From VRUE01 sp963716245 (GTDB lineage: Bacteria > Actinomycetota > Thermoleophilia > Solirubrobacterales > 70-9), in the NCBI GenBank assembly GCA_963716245.1, contig OY970300.1, positions 620,001-684,000 of the forward strand: DNA of 64,000 bases, in the 5' to 3' direction. Below, in pieces: positions 25,449 to 34,176 of this stretch. Every line of letters begins with the position of its first letter. Positions within the stretch are counted from its first letter, which is position 1. Made by a program: the position numbers and the translations under genes. A model generated the notes under the pieces. The model was given only the letters and a program-made list of their open reading frames with translations. It was not told the origin of the DNA and searched no databases.

Positions 25449-27926
25449 ATGGGAAGAGCGCCGGCCCGCCGTCTGGTCGTAGGCCTACTCGGATTCGCCG
25501 TTGCAGGGGGGATGTTCCTTGCCCCGGCGAGCAATGCCGCACAGCCTCTGCGCGGCGCCCTCGACCCTTCTTTCGGGCACGGAGGCCGCGCCTTCTCGGA
25601 CCTCGGTCCAGGCTTCGCCTCGTCCGGATTCACCTCCGTGATCCGCCAGAGCGACGGCAAGCTGCTCCTCGCAGGGGCGTTCGGAGTAGAGGACTGGGAG
25701 GTGGAGGCCGTCGTCCAGCGCCGAGAGCCGGATGGCCGTCTCGACCTCGGGTTCGGGACCGGCGGCACGGTGGTGGTCGCGCACAGGGGCCATGGCGGAC
25801 CGAGTGCGCTGGCGATCGACGGCGACGGTCGATCCCTCGTCGGCGTCGGGCAGTCTTCGGGCCTCTGCGGCGCGACCTCGACCGTCCTTCGCCTGGATCG
25901 CCAGGGCACGCCCGATCCCACCTTCGGCGACGACGGGAAAAGCCGGATGATTCCCCTCGGGAGCGAACGCATCGCCGTCGATGCCCACGGCAGGATCCTC
26001 GTCGCCGGGTCGGCCGGGTTCGGGCCCTGCACCAAGTCAGGCAACCAGTACAACCTCGCGATCGCGCGGCTTCGGCCGGATGGGACCCTCGACCCCAGCT
26101 TCGGCGACGACGGTCGCGTGGAGACCGGGGCCGTCGCCGACGTCGAGGACACCTTTGCCACCGGTCTGGCGGTCGGCGAGGACGGGTCCATCCTCGTTGC
26201 CGGCGATAGATCGGTGCTCCGTCTCACCTCCGACGGTGCCCTCGACGCCGGCTTCGGCAATGGCGGCGTGGTCGAGCCACCGCCCGGTCCACAGGCCCTG
26301 CTCGCGCTTCCCGGCGGCGATCTGATCGTGGCCGGCTCGAGCTCGAGCGGGTACGGCGGTCGAACCTGTTGCCTCAGGCCCGGCGACTTCGTCGTCAGTC
26401 GGTACCGCCCCGACGGCAGTCCCGACCCGCGCTTCGGCGACGCGGGCCATGTCAGCCTCGACGTCGGCGAGATCGACGACGTGGCGGCCCTGGTTCGCGC
26501 ACCGGCGGGCGGTCTCGTCCTCGCGGGCAACATCACCGCTTCGGACGCGTGCCTGGGCGGCGACTGTCGCTTCACGCCGATCCTGGCGCGCCTCACGCTC
26601 GACGGCAGGCTGGACCCGAGCTTCGGCGAGGCGGGCCTCACCGCGCCGGGCCTGCCCGGCGGCCCGCCGACCCCCTATTTCATCCCACCGCTCGCCGCGC
26701 TCGCGATCGCCCCCAGCGGCCAGATCCTCCTCGCGGGAGGAGCCGGGCGCTACGGCGATGCCTTCGTCCTCGCGCGCCGGCCGGACGGAAGTCCCGACAC
26801 CAGCTTCGGAGACGGCGGCTCGGTGCAGAGGGTGCGGCGGCTGCCGAGCGAGACCGTCGCTTCCCATCTGGCGGTCGGGCCGGGCGGGCGCGTCCTCGTG
26901 TCCGGCTGGAGCAACACCGGCATGCACTCCTGGCGGGACGTCGTGCTCGGCTTCAGGCGCGGGGGCCGGCCGGACCGCAGGTTCGGGGCGGGCGCCGGCT
27001 TCGCGGCCGTCGGGCAGTCCGACGGTCCGCTGGGAGTCGACGGTCGCGGACGCATCTACGCCGTCGAAGGGCACCACCTGGGGCGGTTTGCACCCGGCGG
27101 CCGGCCCGACCGGGGCTACGGCAGCGAGGGCCTCGCGTCCCTGCCGGGGGGCTTCGCGGTCGGCGCCCTGCGCGTGCGACGCGACGGCAGCGCCATCGTC
27201 GCGGGCCGCCTCGCCGAGCGCCCGGGGATGGCGGTCTTCCGGCTGACTTCCGACGGTCGCCCCGATCGCCGCTTCGGCAAGGGCGGTCTCGCAGTTGCCG
27301 GCTCCGGACGCGACCGGTGGGCGAGAGCCGTCTCGGCGGTCGTCGATCCCGAGGGCCGGGTGGTCCTGCTCGGGAAGGTGGGCGCCCGGACGGCCCTCGT
27401 CCGCTTCCTGCCCGACGGCAGACGCGATACCGGCTTCGGTGGACCCAGCGGGTTCCGCGTCCTCCCGTTCGCCGACCCCGATAAGGCGGCTGTCGCGATT
27501 CACCCCGGCGGCGGGATCCTGGTCGCCGGCACTGGAGCGGGGGCGCCGGGCATCTCCCTGCTGCGCCTTCGCGTCGATGGCAGGCGTGACCGCTCGTTCG
27601 GCCGTCGCGGCCACGTCCGCGTCGGCCGCGTCCGTGTCCGTGAAGCAGAGCCGCTGGCGATCCTCCCCGGGCGCCGGCAGATCGTCCTAGTCGTCAGTCG
27701 CGGCAGCTTCGGCGAGAGCGGCGTCGTCCTTGCGGGCTACCGACCGGATGGCAGCATCGATCGCCGCTTCGGCCGCGGCGGGGCCCTCGTCGCGGCTGCC
27801 TCCCAGCCTCGCCCCTTTCGCCCGGTCGCGGCAGCACGGCAGCCCAACGGGCGCGTCGTCGTCGCCGGGACGGTCGGGAGGATCGAAGAATCCGGGGCCG
27901 ACGTCGGGCTGCTCCGTTTTCGCTGA
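25449..27926 (+). CDS. secreted delta-60-repeat protein (14 repeats)
   Basis: An 825-aa protein with a signal peptide (VVGLLGFAVAGGMFLAPASNAA) followed by 14 repeats of about 55 aa, each marked by a [LP]DxxFGxxG motif (LDPSFGHGG, LDPSFGDDG, PDTSFGDGG, PDRRFGKGG, IDRRFGRGG and others) followed by strands reading like DGxILVAG. These are uncharacterised delta-60 (DUF5122-type) repeats thought to form beta-propellers; 14 would make two seven-bladed propellers. Extracellular or surface-attached; no anchor is seen. Function unknown. Confidence 0.85.
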   Translation: MGRAPARRLVVGLLGFAVAGGMFLAPASNAAQPLRGALDPSFGHGGRAFSDLGPGFASSGFTSVIRQSDGKLLLAGAFGVEDWEVEAVVQRREPDGRLDLGFGTGGTVVVAHRGHGGPSALAIDGDGRSLVGVGQSSGLCGATSTVLRLDRQGTPDPTFGDDGKSRMIPLGSERIAVDAHGRILVAGSAGFGPCTKSGNQYNLAIARLRPDGTLDPSFGDDGRVETGAVADVEDTFATGLAVGEDGSILVAGDRSVLRLTSDGALDAGFGNGGVVEPPPGPQALLALPGGDLIVAGSSSSGYGGRTCCLRPGDFVVSRYRPDGSPDPRFGDAGHVSLDVGEIDDVAALVRAPAGGLVLAGNITASDACLGGDCRFTPILARLTLDGRLDPSFGEAGLTAPGLPGGPPTPYFIPPLAALAIAPSGQILLAGGAGRYGDAFVLARRPDGSPDTSFGDGGSVQRVRRLPSETVASHLAVGPGGRVLVSGWSNTGMHSWRDVVLGFRRGGRPDRRFGAGAGFAAVGQSDGPLGVDGRGRIYAVEGHHLGRFAPGGRPDRGYGSEGLASLPGGFAVGALRVRRDGSAIVAGRLAERPGMAVFRLTSDGRPDRRFGKGGLAVAGSGRDRWARAVSAVVDPEGRVVLLGKVGARTALVRFLPDGRRDTGFGGPSGFRVLPFADPDKAAVAIHPGGGILVAGTGAGAPGISLLRLRVDGRRDRSFGRRGHVRVGRVRVREAEPLAILPGRRQIVLVVSRGSFGESGVVLAGYRPDGSIDRRFGRGGALVAAASQPRPFRPVAAARQPNGRVVVAGTVGRIEESGADVGLLRFR

Positions 27927-27927
27927 G

Positions 27928-27941
27928 CGCCGGCTCCGGCG
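27928..27941. terminator. GC hairpin between convergent genes
   Basis: CGCCGG-CT-CCGGCG lies in the 39-bp gap between convergent genes (stops at 27926 and 27966). It has no T-tract, so it may only protect 3' ends. Confidence 0.35.
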
Positions 27942-27965
27942 AAACCTCGACAACGCCTAGACCGC

Positions 27966-28721
27966 TCACCAGTGAGCGTCGTGCTTCTCCATCACTCCCA
28001 GCCCGGCTGCGAGCGGCAGGCCGTCGAGCGAGCCGGAGAAGCTGCCGAAGCGAAGCCGGTAGCTGGAGCGCAGGAGGAGCAGGTTGTCGCGGCGGGCGCG
28101 CTCGGTCTCGGCCTCGAAGCCGAGCGTGGCGCCGTCCGCGAACTCGATCCCGTCGAGGCCGCGGAACGAGACCGGTCGCGGCTCGGCGGGCGTGCCGTCG
28201 ACCCAGATCGCCCGCTCGCTGCCCTCGGGCGGGTCGTTGATCCCCTCGACCAGGTTCCAGGCGACGGCGCGACCGTCGGCGGCGCTGCCGACACCGGCCG
28301 ACCAGAGCCAGCTCGTGTGCCGCTGGTGGTAGCCGTCCGATTCGTCGTCGACCGCGAGCGCGTCGATCTCCCAGCGGCGTCCGCCGGCCTCGACCGTGCC
28401 GCGCACCGGAACGCCGGCCCGCTTGCGCGTCCAGGCCCAGCCCGCGCCGCTCGGGCACCTCGCCTCGATCGGGGTGGCGTCGCCGAGCCGCAGGCTCGCG
28501 CGCACGTCCCGCGCCGCGATCTCGATCCGCTCGCCGTCCATCCGCACCTCGCGCGAGCCGGGCCGCAGGCTGGTGTGGTCGTAGCGGCGCCCGTCGCGCC
28601 GGTCCCAGAGCACCCAGAACGACTGCCCGAGCGGGCCGACCCGGGCCCGCGCCGCGCAGAGCATCAGCTCCTCGCCGAAGACGGCGACGTAGCGCCAGCG
28701 CTTGCGCAGCCGGTTACCCAC
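27966..28721 (-). CDS. DUF2804-family protein
   Basis: A 251-aa protein. Features typical of DUF2804: WRYVAVFGEELMLCAARARVG near the start, FWVLWDRRDGR, a central YHQRHTSWLWSAGVG segment, AVAWNLVEGIND and a C-terminal FGSFSGSLDG. It is predicted to be a lipocalin-like beta-barrel of unknown role. GTG 28721 overlaps the end of the exonuclease gene by 8 bp, so the two are coupled, but no functional link is known. Confidence 0.75.
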   Translation of the reverse strand: MGNRLRKRWRYVAVFGEELMLCAARARVGPLGQSFWVLWDRRDGRRYDHTSLRPGSREVRMDGERIEIAARDVRASLRLGDATPIEARCPSGAGWAWTRKRAGVPVRGTVEAGGRRWEIDALAVDDESDGYHQRHTSWLWSAGVGSAADGRAVAWNLVEGINDPPEGSERAIWVDGTPAEPRPVSFRGLDGIEFADGATLGFEAETERARRDNLLLLRSSYRLRFGSFSGSLDGLPLAAGLGVMEKHDAHW

Positions 28722-29574
28722 CCATGCCCTCCAGCCGCTCGGCGAGTCGGTTCATCCCGCGCTCGCGGGCGGCCGCGGCGGCGCCGGCCCAGTCGGTCGG
28801 CCGGTCGGGGGGACGCTCGACGCCGGCGTCGCGCAGCGTCGCGATGTCCTTGAAGGCGAGCAGGTCCTCGCGCGCCTCGATCAGGGCACCGCGCAGCGCC
28901 GGGCGCCGCTCGCGGATCGCGTTGTCGAGCACCGCCTCGAGGCTGCCGTGGCGGCGCAGCAGCTCGGCCGCCGTCTTCGGGCCGACGCCCTTCGCGCCCG
29001 GCAGCCCGTCGGAGGGGTCGCCGCGCAGGGCGATGAAGTCGGGGACCAGCCCTGGGTCGATCCCGTAGCGCTCGCGCACTTCCTCGGGCGTCACCGCTTC
29101 GGCGCCTTTGTTGCCGGTGCGCACGTAGAGCACCGTCACGGCCTCGCTCGCGCACTGGTACATGTCGCGATCGCCGGTCAGCAGCAGCGCCCCCCCGCCC
29201 GCCTCGGCCTCGCGGCGGGCGTAGGTGCCGAGCAGGTCGTCGGCCTCGAGCGAGTCGCTGACCGCGACGGTCCAGCCGAACGCCTCGAAGAACGGGCGCG
29301 CGTCGGCCCACTGCGGCGTCAGCCCGTCGGGCATCTCGACCCGGTCGGCGTGGTAGGTCGGGTACAGCTCGGTCCGGTAGGAGGCGGCGTCGGGCCCGAA
29401 GCAGAGCACGACCGCACGCGGCCGGTGTTCTTCGACCTCGCGCAGGATCAGGTTCGCCGCGCCGAGCAGCGCGTTGACCGGCTTCCCGTCCGGCCCCTTT
29501 ATCGAGTCCGGCAGCGCGTAGAAGGCCCGGAACAGCATCGACGGCGTGTCGACGGCAAGCAGCGGGGCGGACAT
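28714..29574 (-). CDS. 5'-3' exonuclease (FEN/PIN-like, DNA polymerase I N-domain type)
   Basis: A 286-aa protein from ATG 29574. LLAVDTPSMLFRAFYALPDSI starts the nuclease domain; SLEADDLLGTYA, LLTGDRDMYQC and DFIALRGDPSDGLPGAKGVGPKTAAELL supply the acidic metal ligands and the helix-hairpin-helix (H3TH) motif. It matches stand-alone homologues of the Pol I 5'-nuclease, which remove RNA primers and flaps. The reading upstream to 29718 runs through a palindromic repeat and was rejected. Confidence 0.92.
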   Translation of the reverse strand: MSAPLLAVDTPSMLFRAFYALPDSIKGPDGKPVNALLGAANLILREVEEHRPRAVVLCFGPDAASYRTELYPTYHADRVEMPDGLTPQWADARPFFEAFGWTVAVSDSLEADDLLGTYARREAEAGGGALLLTGDRDMYQCASEAVTVLYVRTGNKGAEAVTPEEVRERYGIDPGLVPDFIALRGDPSDGLPGAKGVGPKTAAELLRRHGSLEAVLDNAIRERRPALRGALIEAREDLLAFKDIATLRDAGVERPPDRPTDWAGAAAAARERGMNRLAERLEGMGG

Positions 29575-29600
29575 GGGAGGCAGCTTACGTCGCAGTTCGG

Positions 29601-29650
29601 GACGTGCCGTCTGAAGAGTGCCCCATAGGGCACCAAAGGGACGGCACGTC
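29601..29650. repeat. 50-bp palindromic repeat, copy 1
   Basis: Outer arms GACGTGCCGTC / GACGGCACGTC (11 bp, exact), inner arms GTGCCC / GGGCAC around CATA. It lies between the divergent exonuclease and ABC ATPase genes. Other copies start at 37077, 42648, 46867, 48202 and 54809. Confidence 0.85.
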
Positions 29651-29695
29651 CGCCCTCGGGGGGCCGGCTCGGCCGGTTCGCTAGGTTCGTCCGCT

Positions 29696-30466
29696 GTGAG
29701 CGAGAGCGCTCTACACATCGAGGACCTGGTGAAGCGCTACGCGACGGGGGTCGAGGCGCTGCGCGGGGTCTCGCTCGACATCGCGCCGGGCGAGCTGTTC
29801 GGGCTGCTCGGGCCGAACGGGGCCGGGAAGTCGACGCTGATCCACTGCACGACCGGCCTCGCGCAGCCCACGTCCGGGGCGATCCGGATCTTCGGCTACG
29901 ACGCGATCGACCACTATGCCGACGCGCGCCAGGCAGTGGGCTTGGCTCCGCAAGAGCCAAACCTCGATTGGTTCCTCACCGTCGAGGAGACGCTCGACTA
30001 CCACGCCGGCTACTTCGGGATGCCGAAGCGCGAGCGGCGCGAGCGCTCCAACGAGCTGCTCGAGACCTTCTCGCTGACCGAGAAGCGCGACGAACGGACC
30101 CGCACCCTCTCGGGCGGGATGAAACGGCGGCTGATTCTCGCCCGCGCGATGATGCACCGGCCGCGCCTGCTGATCCTCGACGAGCCCACCGCCGGTGTCG
30201 ACGTCGAGCTGCGCCTGGAGCTCTGGCACTACGTTCAGCGGATCAACCAGGAGGGGACGACGATCCTGCTCACCACCCACTACCTGGAGGAGGCCGAGCA
30301 GCTCTGCGACCGGATCGCCTTCATCACCGACGGGCAGATCGTCGGCCTCGGGACCAGCCCAGAACTGGCCGAGAGCTACGGGGTCAGCACCCTCGAGGAT
30401 GCCTACCTGGCCCTGGTCGGCCGCAAGGAGCTCTCGCGCTCGCACGTCGAGGTGACCCCGGCATGA
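29696..30466 (+). CDS. ABC transporter ATP-binding protein (DrrA/YadG-like)
   Basis: A 256-aa protein from GTG 29696. Walker A GPNGAGKST, Q-loop APQEPNLDW, signature LSGGMKRRLILARAM, Walker B RLLILDEPTAGVD and H-loop LTTHYLEEAEQL are all present. It pairs with the ABC-2 permease 46 bp downstream as an exporter of the YadGH/DrrAB type. The gap contains a GGGGCGC/GCGCCC hairpin (about 30474-30510) that could tune permease expression. Confidence 0.92.
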   Translation: MSESALHIEDLVKRYATGVEALRGVSLDIAPGELFGLLGPNGAGKSTLIHCTTGLAQPTSGAIRIFGYDAIDHYADARQAVGLAPQEPNLDWFLTVEETLDYHAGYFGMPKRERRERSNELLETFSLTEKRDERTRTLSGGMKRRLILARAMMHRPRLLILDEPTAGVDVELRLELWHYVQRINQEGTTILLTTHYLEEAEQLCDRIAFITDGQIVGLGTSPELAESYGVSTLEDAYLALVGRKELSRSHVEVTPA

Positions 30467-30512
30467 GTGCACGGGGCGCTTTTTTCGCGCATACCGTCAG
30501 AAAGGCGCCCGC

Positions 30513-31280
30513 ATGAGCGCCGCCCAGATCCGGCTCTTCACCCTGTGGCGGCGCGAGGCGAACCGCTTCATGAAGATCAAAAAGCAGACGATCGGCGCGC
30601 CGATGCTGGAAACCTTCCTCTACATCTCGGTCTTCGGCGCGGCGCTCGGCTCGCGGGTCGGCGAGCTGCACGGGATCGACTATGTGGTCTTCGTCATCCC
30701 CGGCCTGATCATGATGGCCTGGTCGATCAACGCCTTCACCAACAACTCCTCCTCGATCCTCCAGCAGAAGTTCCAGGGCGCGATCCAGGACCAGCTTTCC
30801 TCGCCCGCCTCGCCACTGGAGCTGCTGCTCGCCTTCTCCTTCGGCGGCTTCATGCGCGGCCTGATCGTCGCCGCGCTCACCTTCGTCGCCGCCTCGTTCC
30901 TCGTCGACCTGCCGGTCGAGCACTTCCTCGTGCTGGCCCCGTCGCTCTTCCTCGTCGGCTTCTTCTTCTCGCTGCTGGGCGTGCTGATCGGTGTCCGCGC
31001 CGAGCAGTTCGACGACGTCGCCTTCGCGCAGACCTTCGTCCTGCAGCCGCTGATCTTCCTCGGCGGCGTCTTCTACTCGGCCTCGCTGCTCCCCGAGCCG
31101 TTCCAGACCCTGACCCACTTCAACCCGATCTACTACATGATCAACCTGGTCCGCTACGGCTTCCTCGGCTACAGCGAGGCCAGCATCGCGCTCTCGCTGC
31201 TGGCGCTGAGCGCCGCGACCGCCGTCCTCTTCGCGATCAACCTGCGCCTCTTCTCGCGCGGCTACCGGCTGCGGGCCTGA
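30513..31280 (+). CDS. ABC-2-type transporter permease (YadH/DrrB-like)
   Basis: A 255-aa membrane protein with six hydrophobic helices and the ABC-2 signature region QAFVLQPLIFLGGVFYS-like (AQTFVLQPLIFLGGVFYSAS) followed by LPEPFQTLTHFNPIYYMINL. It forms the membrane part of the exporter with the ATPase just upstream. Substrate unknown. Confidence 0.9.
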   Translation: MSAAQIRLFTLWRREANRFMKIKKQTIGAPMLETFLYISVFGAALGSRVGELHGIDYVVFVIPGLIMMAWSINAFTNNSSSILQQKFQGAIQDQLSSPASPLELLLAFSFGGFMRGLIVAALTFVAASFLVDLPVEHFLVLAPSLFLVGFFFSLLGVLIGVRAEQFDDVAFAQTFVLQPLIFLGGVFYSASLLPEPFQTLTHFNPIYYMINLVRYGFLGYSEASIALSLLALSAATAVLFAINLRLFSRGYRLRA

Positions 31281-31299
31281 CCGGTTCCACCGTCCCGCA

Positions 31300-31336
31300 T
31301 GGCGCGAAAGTCGGACATATTGCGACCTTCGCGCCA
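31300..31336. terminator. long hairpin between convergent genes
   Basis: TGGCGCGAAAGTCG (31300-31313) pairs with CGACCTTCGCGCCA (31323-31336) with one mismatch, in the 70-bp gap between convergent genes. A bidirectional terminator is likely. Its ends differ from those of the 50-bp repeat family. Confidence 0.5.
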
Positions 31337-31350
31337 AGCGCAGCGAAATA

Positions 31351-31842
31351 TCAGTCGTCGAGCCAGACGTGCTCGAAGCGCAGGCCGCGGCGATCGGCGT
31401 GGAGCAGGCCCATCGAGCGGCGCGGGGCGCGGCGGCGCTCGGTCGGGCTGCCGGGGTTGAAGACCTGGAAGCCGTCGGCTTGCTCGTGCAACGGCATGTG
31501 GCTGTGGCCGAAGACGACCGCGTCGGCCTCAGGGAAGCGCAGTCGGAGCCGCTCCAGCCGGCCTCGGGCGGGACCCGCGTCGTGGAGGACCGCGACGATC
31601 CGGCCGTCGAGGTCGATCTCCAGCGCCTCCGGCAGGAGACGGCGCAGCTCGGCGTCGTCGACGTTTCCGTGGACGGCGTGGACCGGCGGGCCGATCGCCT
31701 CGATCTCCCTCAGCACGGGGAGGGTCGAGAAGTCGCCGGCGTGGATGACCGCCTCGGCCGCGGCGATCAGCTCGGCGCAGCGCTCGGGCAGCCGGCGGCT
31801 GCCCTTCGGCATGTGGGTGTCTGAGACGACGGCGATCGGCAA
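31351..31842 (-). CDS. YfcE/MJ0936-type metallophosphodiesterase
   Basis: A 163-aa calcineurin-like phosphoesterase: PIAVVSDTHMPKG (metal motif I), VIHAGDFST (II), VHGNVDDAELR (III), HDAG and VFGHSHMPL (IV/V), NPGSPT near the end. The family hydrolyses phosphodiesters with two metal ions. TTG 31842 is the only start immediately before the first strand; the ATG a few bases upstream is out of frame. Confidence 0.85.
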   Translation of the reverse strand: MPIAVVSDTHMPKGSRRLPERCAELIAAAEAVIHAGDFSTLPVLREIEAIGPPVHAVHGNVDDAELRRLLPEALEIDLDGRIVAVLHDAGPARGRLERLRLRFPEADAVVFGHSHMPLHEQADGFQVFNPGSPTERRRAPRRSMGLLHADRRGLRFEHVWLDD

Positions 31843-31938
31843 GGTTTGGCATCTTGATCGAATCGAGTCGACCGAATAGGTTCTCGGCTCGCAACTCCCC
31901 CGAACGCTGCGCCGCCCGGCGGCGCGGAAAGGAAGCTC

Positions 31939-32511
31939 GTGACCCGACATCTCCGTCGCCGCGGCATCGCCGCAGCGCTCGCCGCTTTGGCAGCACTCGT
32001 CCTGGTCTCCGCCTTCGCACCGGCCTTCGCCGGCGCCGCGACCGTCTACATGAAAGCCGACAAAAAAGGCCTTAGCTTCGTCGCCCCCAAAACGGTCTTC
32101 GCCGGCGAAGAGCTGAAAGTCGTCAACCAGTCGGACCCGAGGAAATTCGGTCCCCACACCTTCTCGCTGGTGACCAAAGGCTCGCTCCCGAAGACCCCGA
32201 ACGCGCGCAAGCAGTGCTTCGCCAAAGCCCACATCTGCAGGGCGATCGCGGCCTGGCACGGCGTCAAAGGCAACGGGCCGGTCAAAGTGAACCCCGCCGA
32301 GGCGGGCCTCGAGGGCTGGGACACGCTCGGCAGCCCGACCAAGAAGGGCGACTCGTGGTTCACCGGCAACAAACCGGGCACGTCGTTCGAGCAGGTCGTC
32401 AGCGCCGACGTCTCGGCCGGCCCGACGAGGCTCTACTTCCTCTGCGCGATCCATCCCTGGATGCAGGGCTCGACCGAGGTCGTCCCGCCCGTCGTAGTCC
32501 CGGCTGGTTGA
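31939..32511 (+). CDS. secreted cupredoxin-like protein
   Basis: A 190-aa protein from GTG 31939 with a clear signal peptide (LAALAALVLVSAFAPAFAGA). The mature part has the first copper ligand region in FGPHTFSLV and a C-terminal FLCAIHPWMQG loop with Cys, His and Met, i.e. a type 1 copper site like plastocyanin. It is followed by a multicopper oxidase in the same reading frame, so it may shuttle electrons to that enzyme or deliver copper. Confidence 0.82.
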   Translation: MTRHLRRRGIAAALAALAALVLVSAFAPAFAGAATVYMKADKKGLSFVAPKTVFAGEELKVVNQSDPRKFGPHTFSLVTKGSLPKTPNARKQCFAKAHICRAIAAWHGVKGNGPVKVNPAEAGLEGWDTLGSPTKKGDSWFTGNKPGTSFEQVVSADVSAGPTRLYFLCAIHPWMQGSTEVVPPVVVPAG

Positions 32512-32604
32512 GCGACGCCTGGTCCGACGCCATCTGAGCCCCGCCTGGGGCGCCGAGCCTTTCTCGGCGCCCTGGGCGGCGGTGCCCTCGCCGCGCTGCT
32601 CCCC

Positions 32605-34176
32605 TTGCGGGGACGTGCGGGCGGCCTTGCGCCGGCCGCGGCTCCTCCGCCCGGCGGGCAAGCACCGGTACCGCTGCGCCGCCGTGGCGGGCCGACTCCG
32701 TTCCGCGCCCGCCTGCCGATCCCGGAGGAGCTGACCGGCGCGCGGCTCGAGATCCCGATCCGCGAGGCGGACCTGCAGATCCTCCCGGGGGAGAGGACGA
32801 GGATGTGGACCTACGGCGGGACCTTCCCGGGCCCGACGATCCGCCGGCCGGCCGGGCACCGCACCGAGGTCACCTTCCACCACCGGCTCCCGCGTGAGGC
32901 CGGGGAGCTGACGGTCCACCTGCACGGCGGGCACAACCGCAGTCGCTTCGACGGCCAGCCCGGCGGCTTGACCCGCTCCCAGCCGAGGTCCTTCTACTGC
33001 CAGATCCCGTACGGCCTCTCGCCGCGCGAGTCGGGCAACGACCTGCTGATCTCACCCGGGGAGAGCCGGACCTACGTCTACGACCTGATCGAGGACGGCC
33101 GACCCGAGCGGGCGGCGTTCCAGTGGTACCACGACCACCGCCTCGACCGGACCCGGATCAACATCTGGCGCGGCCTGGCGGGCATGTGGATCCTCGACGA
33201 CCAGCTCGACAGCTCGCTGCCGCTGCCCACCGGCGAGCGCGACCTGCCGCTGGCGATCGCCGACCGCAGCTTCGGGCCGCGGAACCAGCTGGCCGACCCG
33301 TTCGCCACCCAGCGCCCGCCCGGCGACGGCGTGCTCGGCGCCCGCGTGCTGGTCAACGGCGCCTACATGCCGCACCACCGGGTGAGCGCGCGGCGCTACC
33401 GCCTGCGCCTGCTCAACGTCTCCAACTTCCGCTCCTACAACCTCCACCTCTCCAACGGCGCGCCGCTGGTCCAGATCGGCACCGACAGCGGCCTGATGCC
33501 GAGGCCGGTCCGCCGCCGCGAGATCCTGCTCGGGCCGGGCGAGCGGGCCGAGGCGATCGTCGACTTCGCGGGGGAGGGGGGAGGGACGGTCGAGCTGCGC
33601 AGCGGGCCGCTTCGGCGCGGGGAGGGCGGCGCCGGCGCGCGCCCCTACGTCGGCGCCTTGATGCAGTTCCGTGTCGCCCCCGGGCGGGTGCCCGACCGCA
33701 CCCGCGTGCCGCGCTCGCTGCGGCCGCTGCCGGCCTGGGCGCGCCAGGCTGCGCGACGGCTCGACCGCGCCGGCGGCAGGCCGGACCGCACCTGGACGAT
33801 CTCGATCGGCGGCCTGTTCAAGACCACCTGGCTGATCAACGGCCGCCGCTTCAACCCGGCGCGATCCGAGGCCTTCCCGGCGCTCGGCACGACCGAGACC
33901 TGGGAGATCGTCAACCGCACCGGCGTCGCCCACACGATGCACATGCACCACACCGACTGGTACCTGCTCGCCCGCGACGGCAGGCCGCCGCCGCCCTGGG
34001 AAGACTGCCTCAAGGACACCTTCTTCGTCCACCCCGGGGAGCGGATCCTCGTCGCCGGCCACTTCGCCGACTACACCGGCAGGTTCCCGATCCACTGCCA
34101 CATGCTCGACCACGAGGACCACGGCCTGATGTCGCAGTTCGAGGTCGTGCGGCGCGGACCGGACCGCCCCGGCTAG
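32605..34176 (+). CDS. multicopper oxidase (laccase/bilirubin-oxidase-like)
   Basis: The four copper-binding clusters are present: VHLHGGHNRS, QWYHDHRLD, HTMHMHHTDWYLL and PIHCHMLDHEDHGLM (His-Cys-His for the T1/T3 centre). Such enzymes oxidise phenols or metals and reduce O2 to water. TTG 32605 is the first conventional start, but the frame upstream encodes RLGRRAFLGALGGGALAALL, a Tat signal peptide with twin Arg. No ATG, GTG or TTG lies between that and the TGA of the upstream gene. CTG 32545 or another rare start, or a sequence error, is therefore likely, and the true protein would be about 20 or more residues longer. Folded export by Tat fits copper enzymes. Confidence 0.88.
   Translation: MRGRAGGLAPAAAPPPGGQAPVPLRRRGGPTPFRARLPIPEELTGARLEIPIREADLQILPGERTRMWTYGGTFPGPTIRRPAGHRTEVTFHHRLPREAGELTVHLHGGHNRSRFDGQPGGLTRSQPRSFYCQIPYGLSPRESGNDLLISPGESRTYVYDLIEDGRPERAAFQWYHDHRLDRTRINIWRGLAGMWILDDQLDSSLPLPTGERDLPLAIADRSFGPRNQLADPFATQRPPGDGVLGARVLVNGAYMPHHRVSARRYRLRLLNVSNFRSYNLHLSNGAPLVQIGTDSGLMPRPVRRREILLGPGERAEAIVDFAGEGGGTVELRSGPLRRGEGGAGARPYVGALMQFRVAPGRVPDRTRVPRSLRPLPAWARQAARRLDRAGGRPDRTWTISIGGLFKTTWLINGRRFNPARSEAFPALGTTETWEIVNRTGVAHTMHMHHTDWYLLARDGRPPPPWEDCLKDTFFVHPGERILVAGHFADYTGRFPIHCHMLDHEDHGLMSQFEVVRRGPDRPG

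Noticed and set aside
26037..27614. minus-strand frame of 525 aa over the delta-60 gene
   Set aside because: Antisense to a regular 14-repeat protein with a signal peptide; no family features.
30474..30510. GGGGCGC/GCGCCC hairpin between the ABC ATPase and permease genes as a terminator
   Set aside because: No terminal T-tract follows the stem and the permease must be co-expressed with the ATPase; at most an mRNA-stability or attenuation element.
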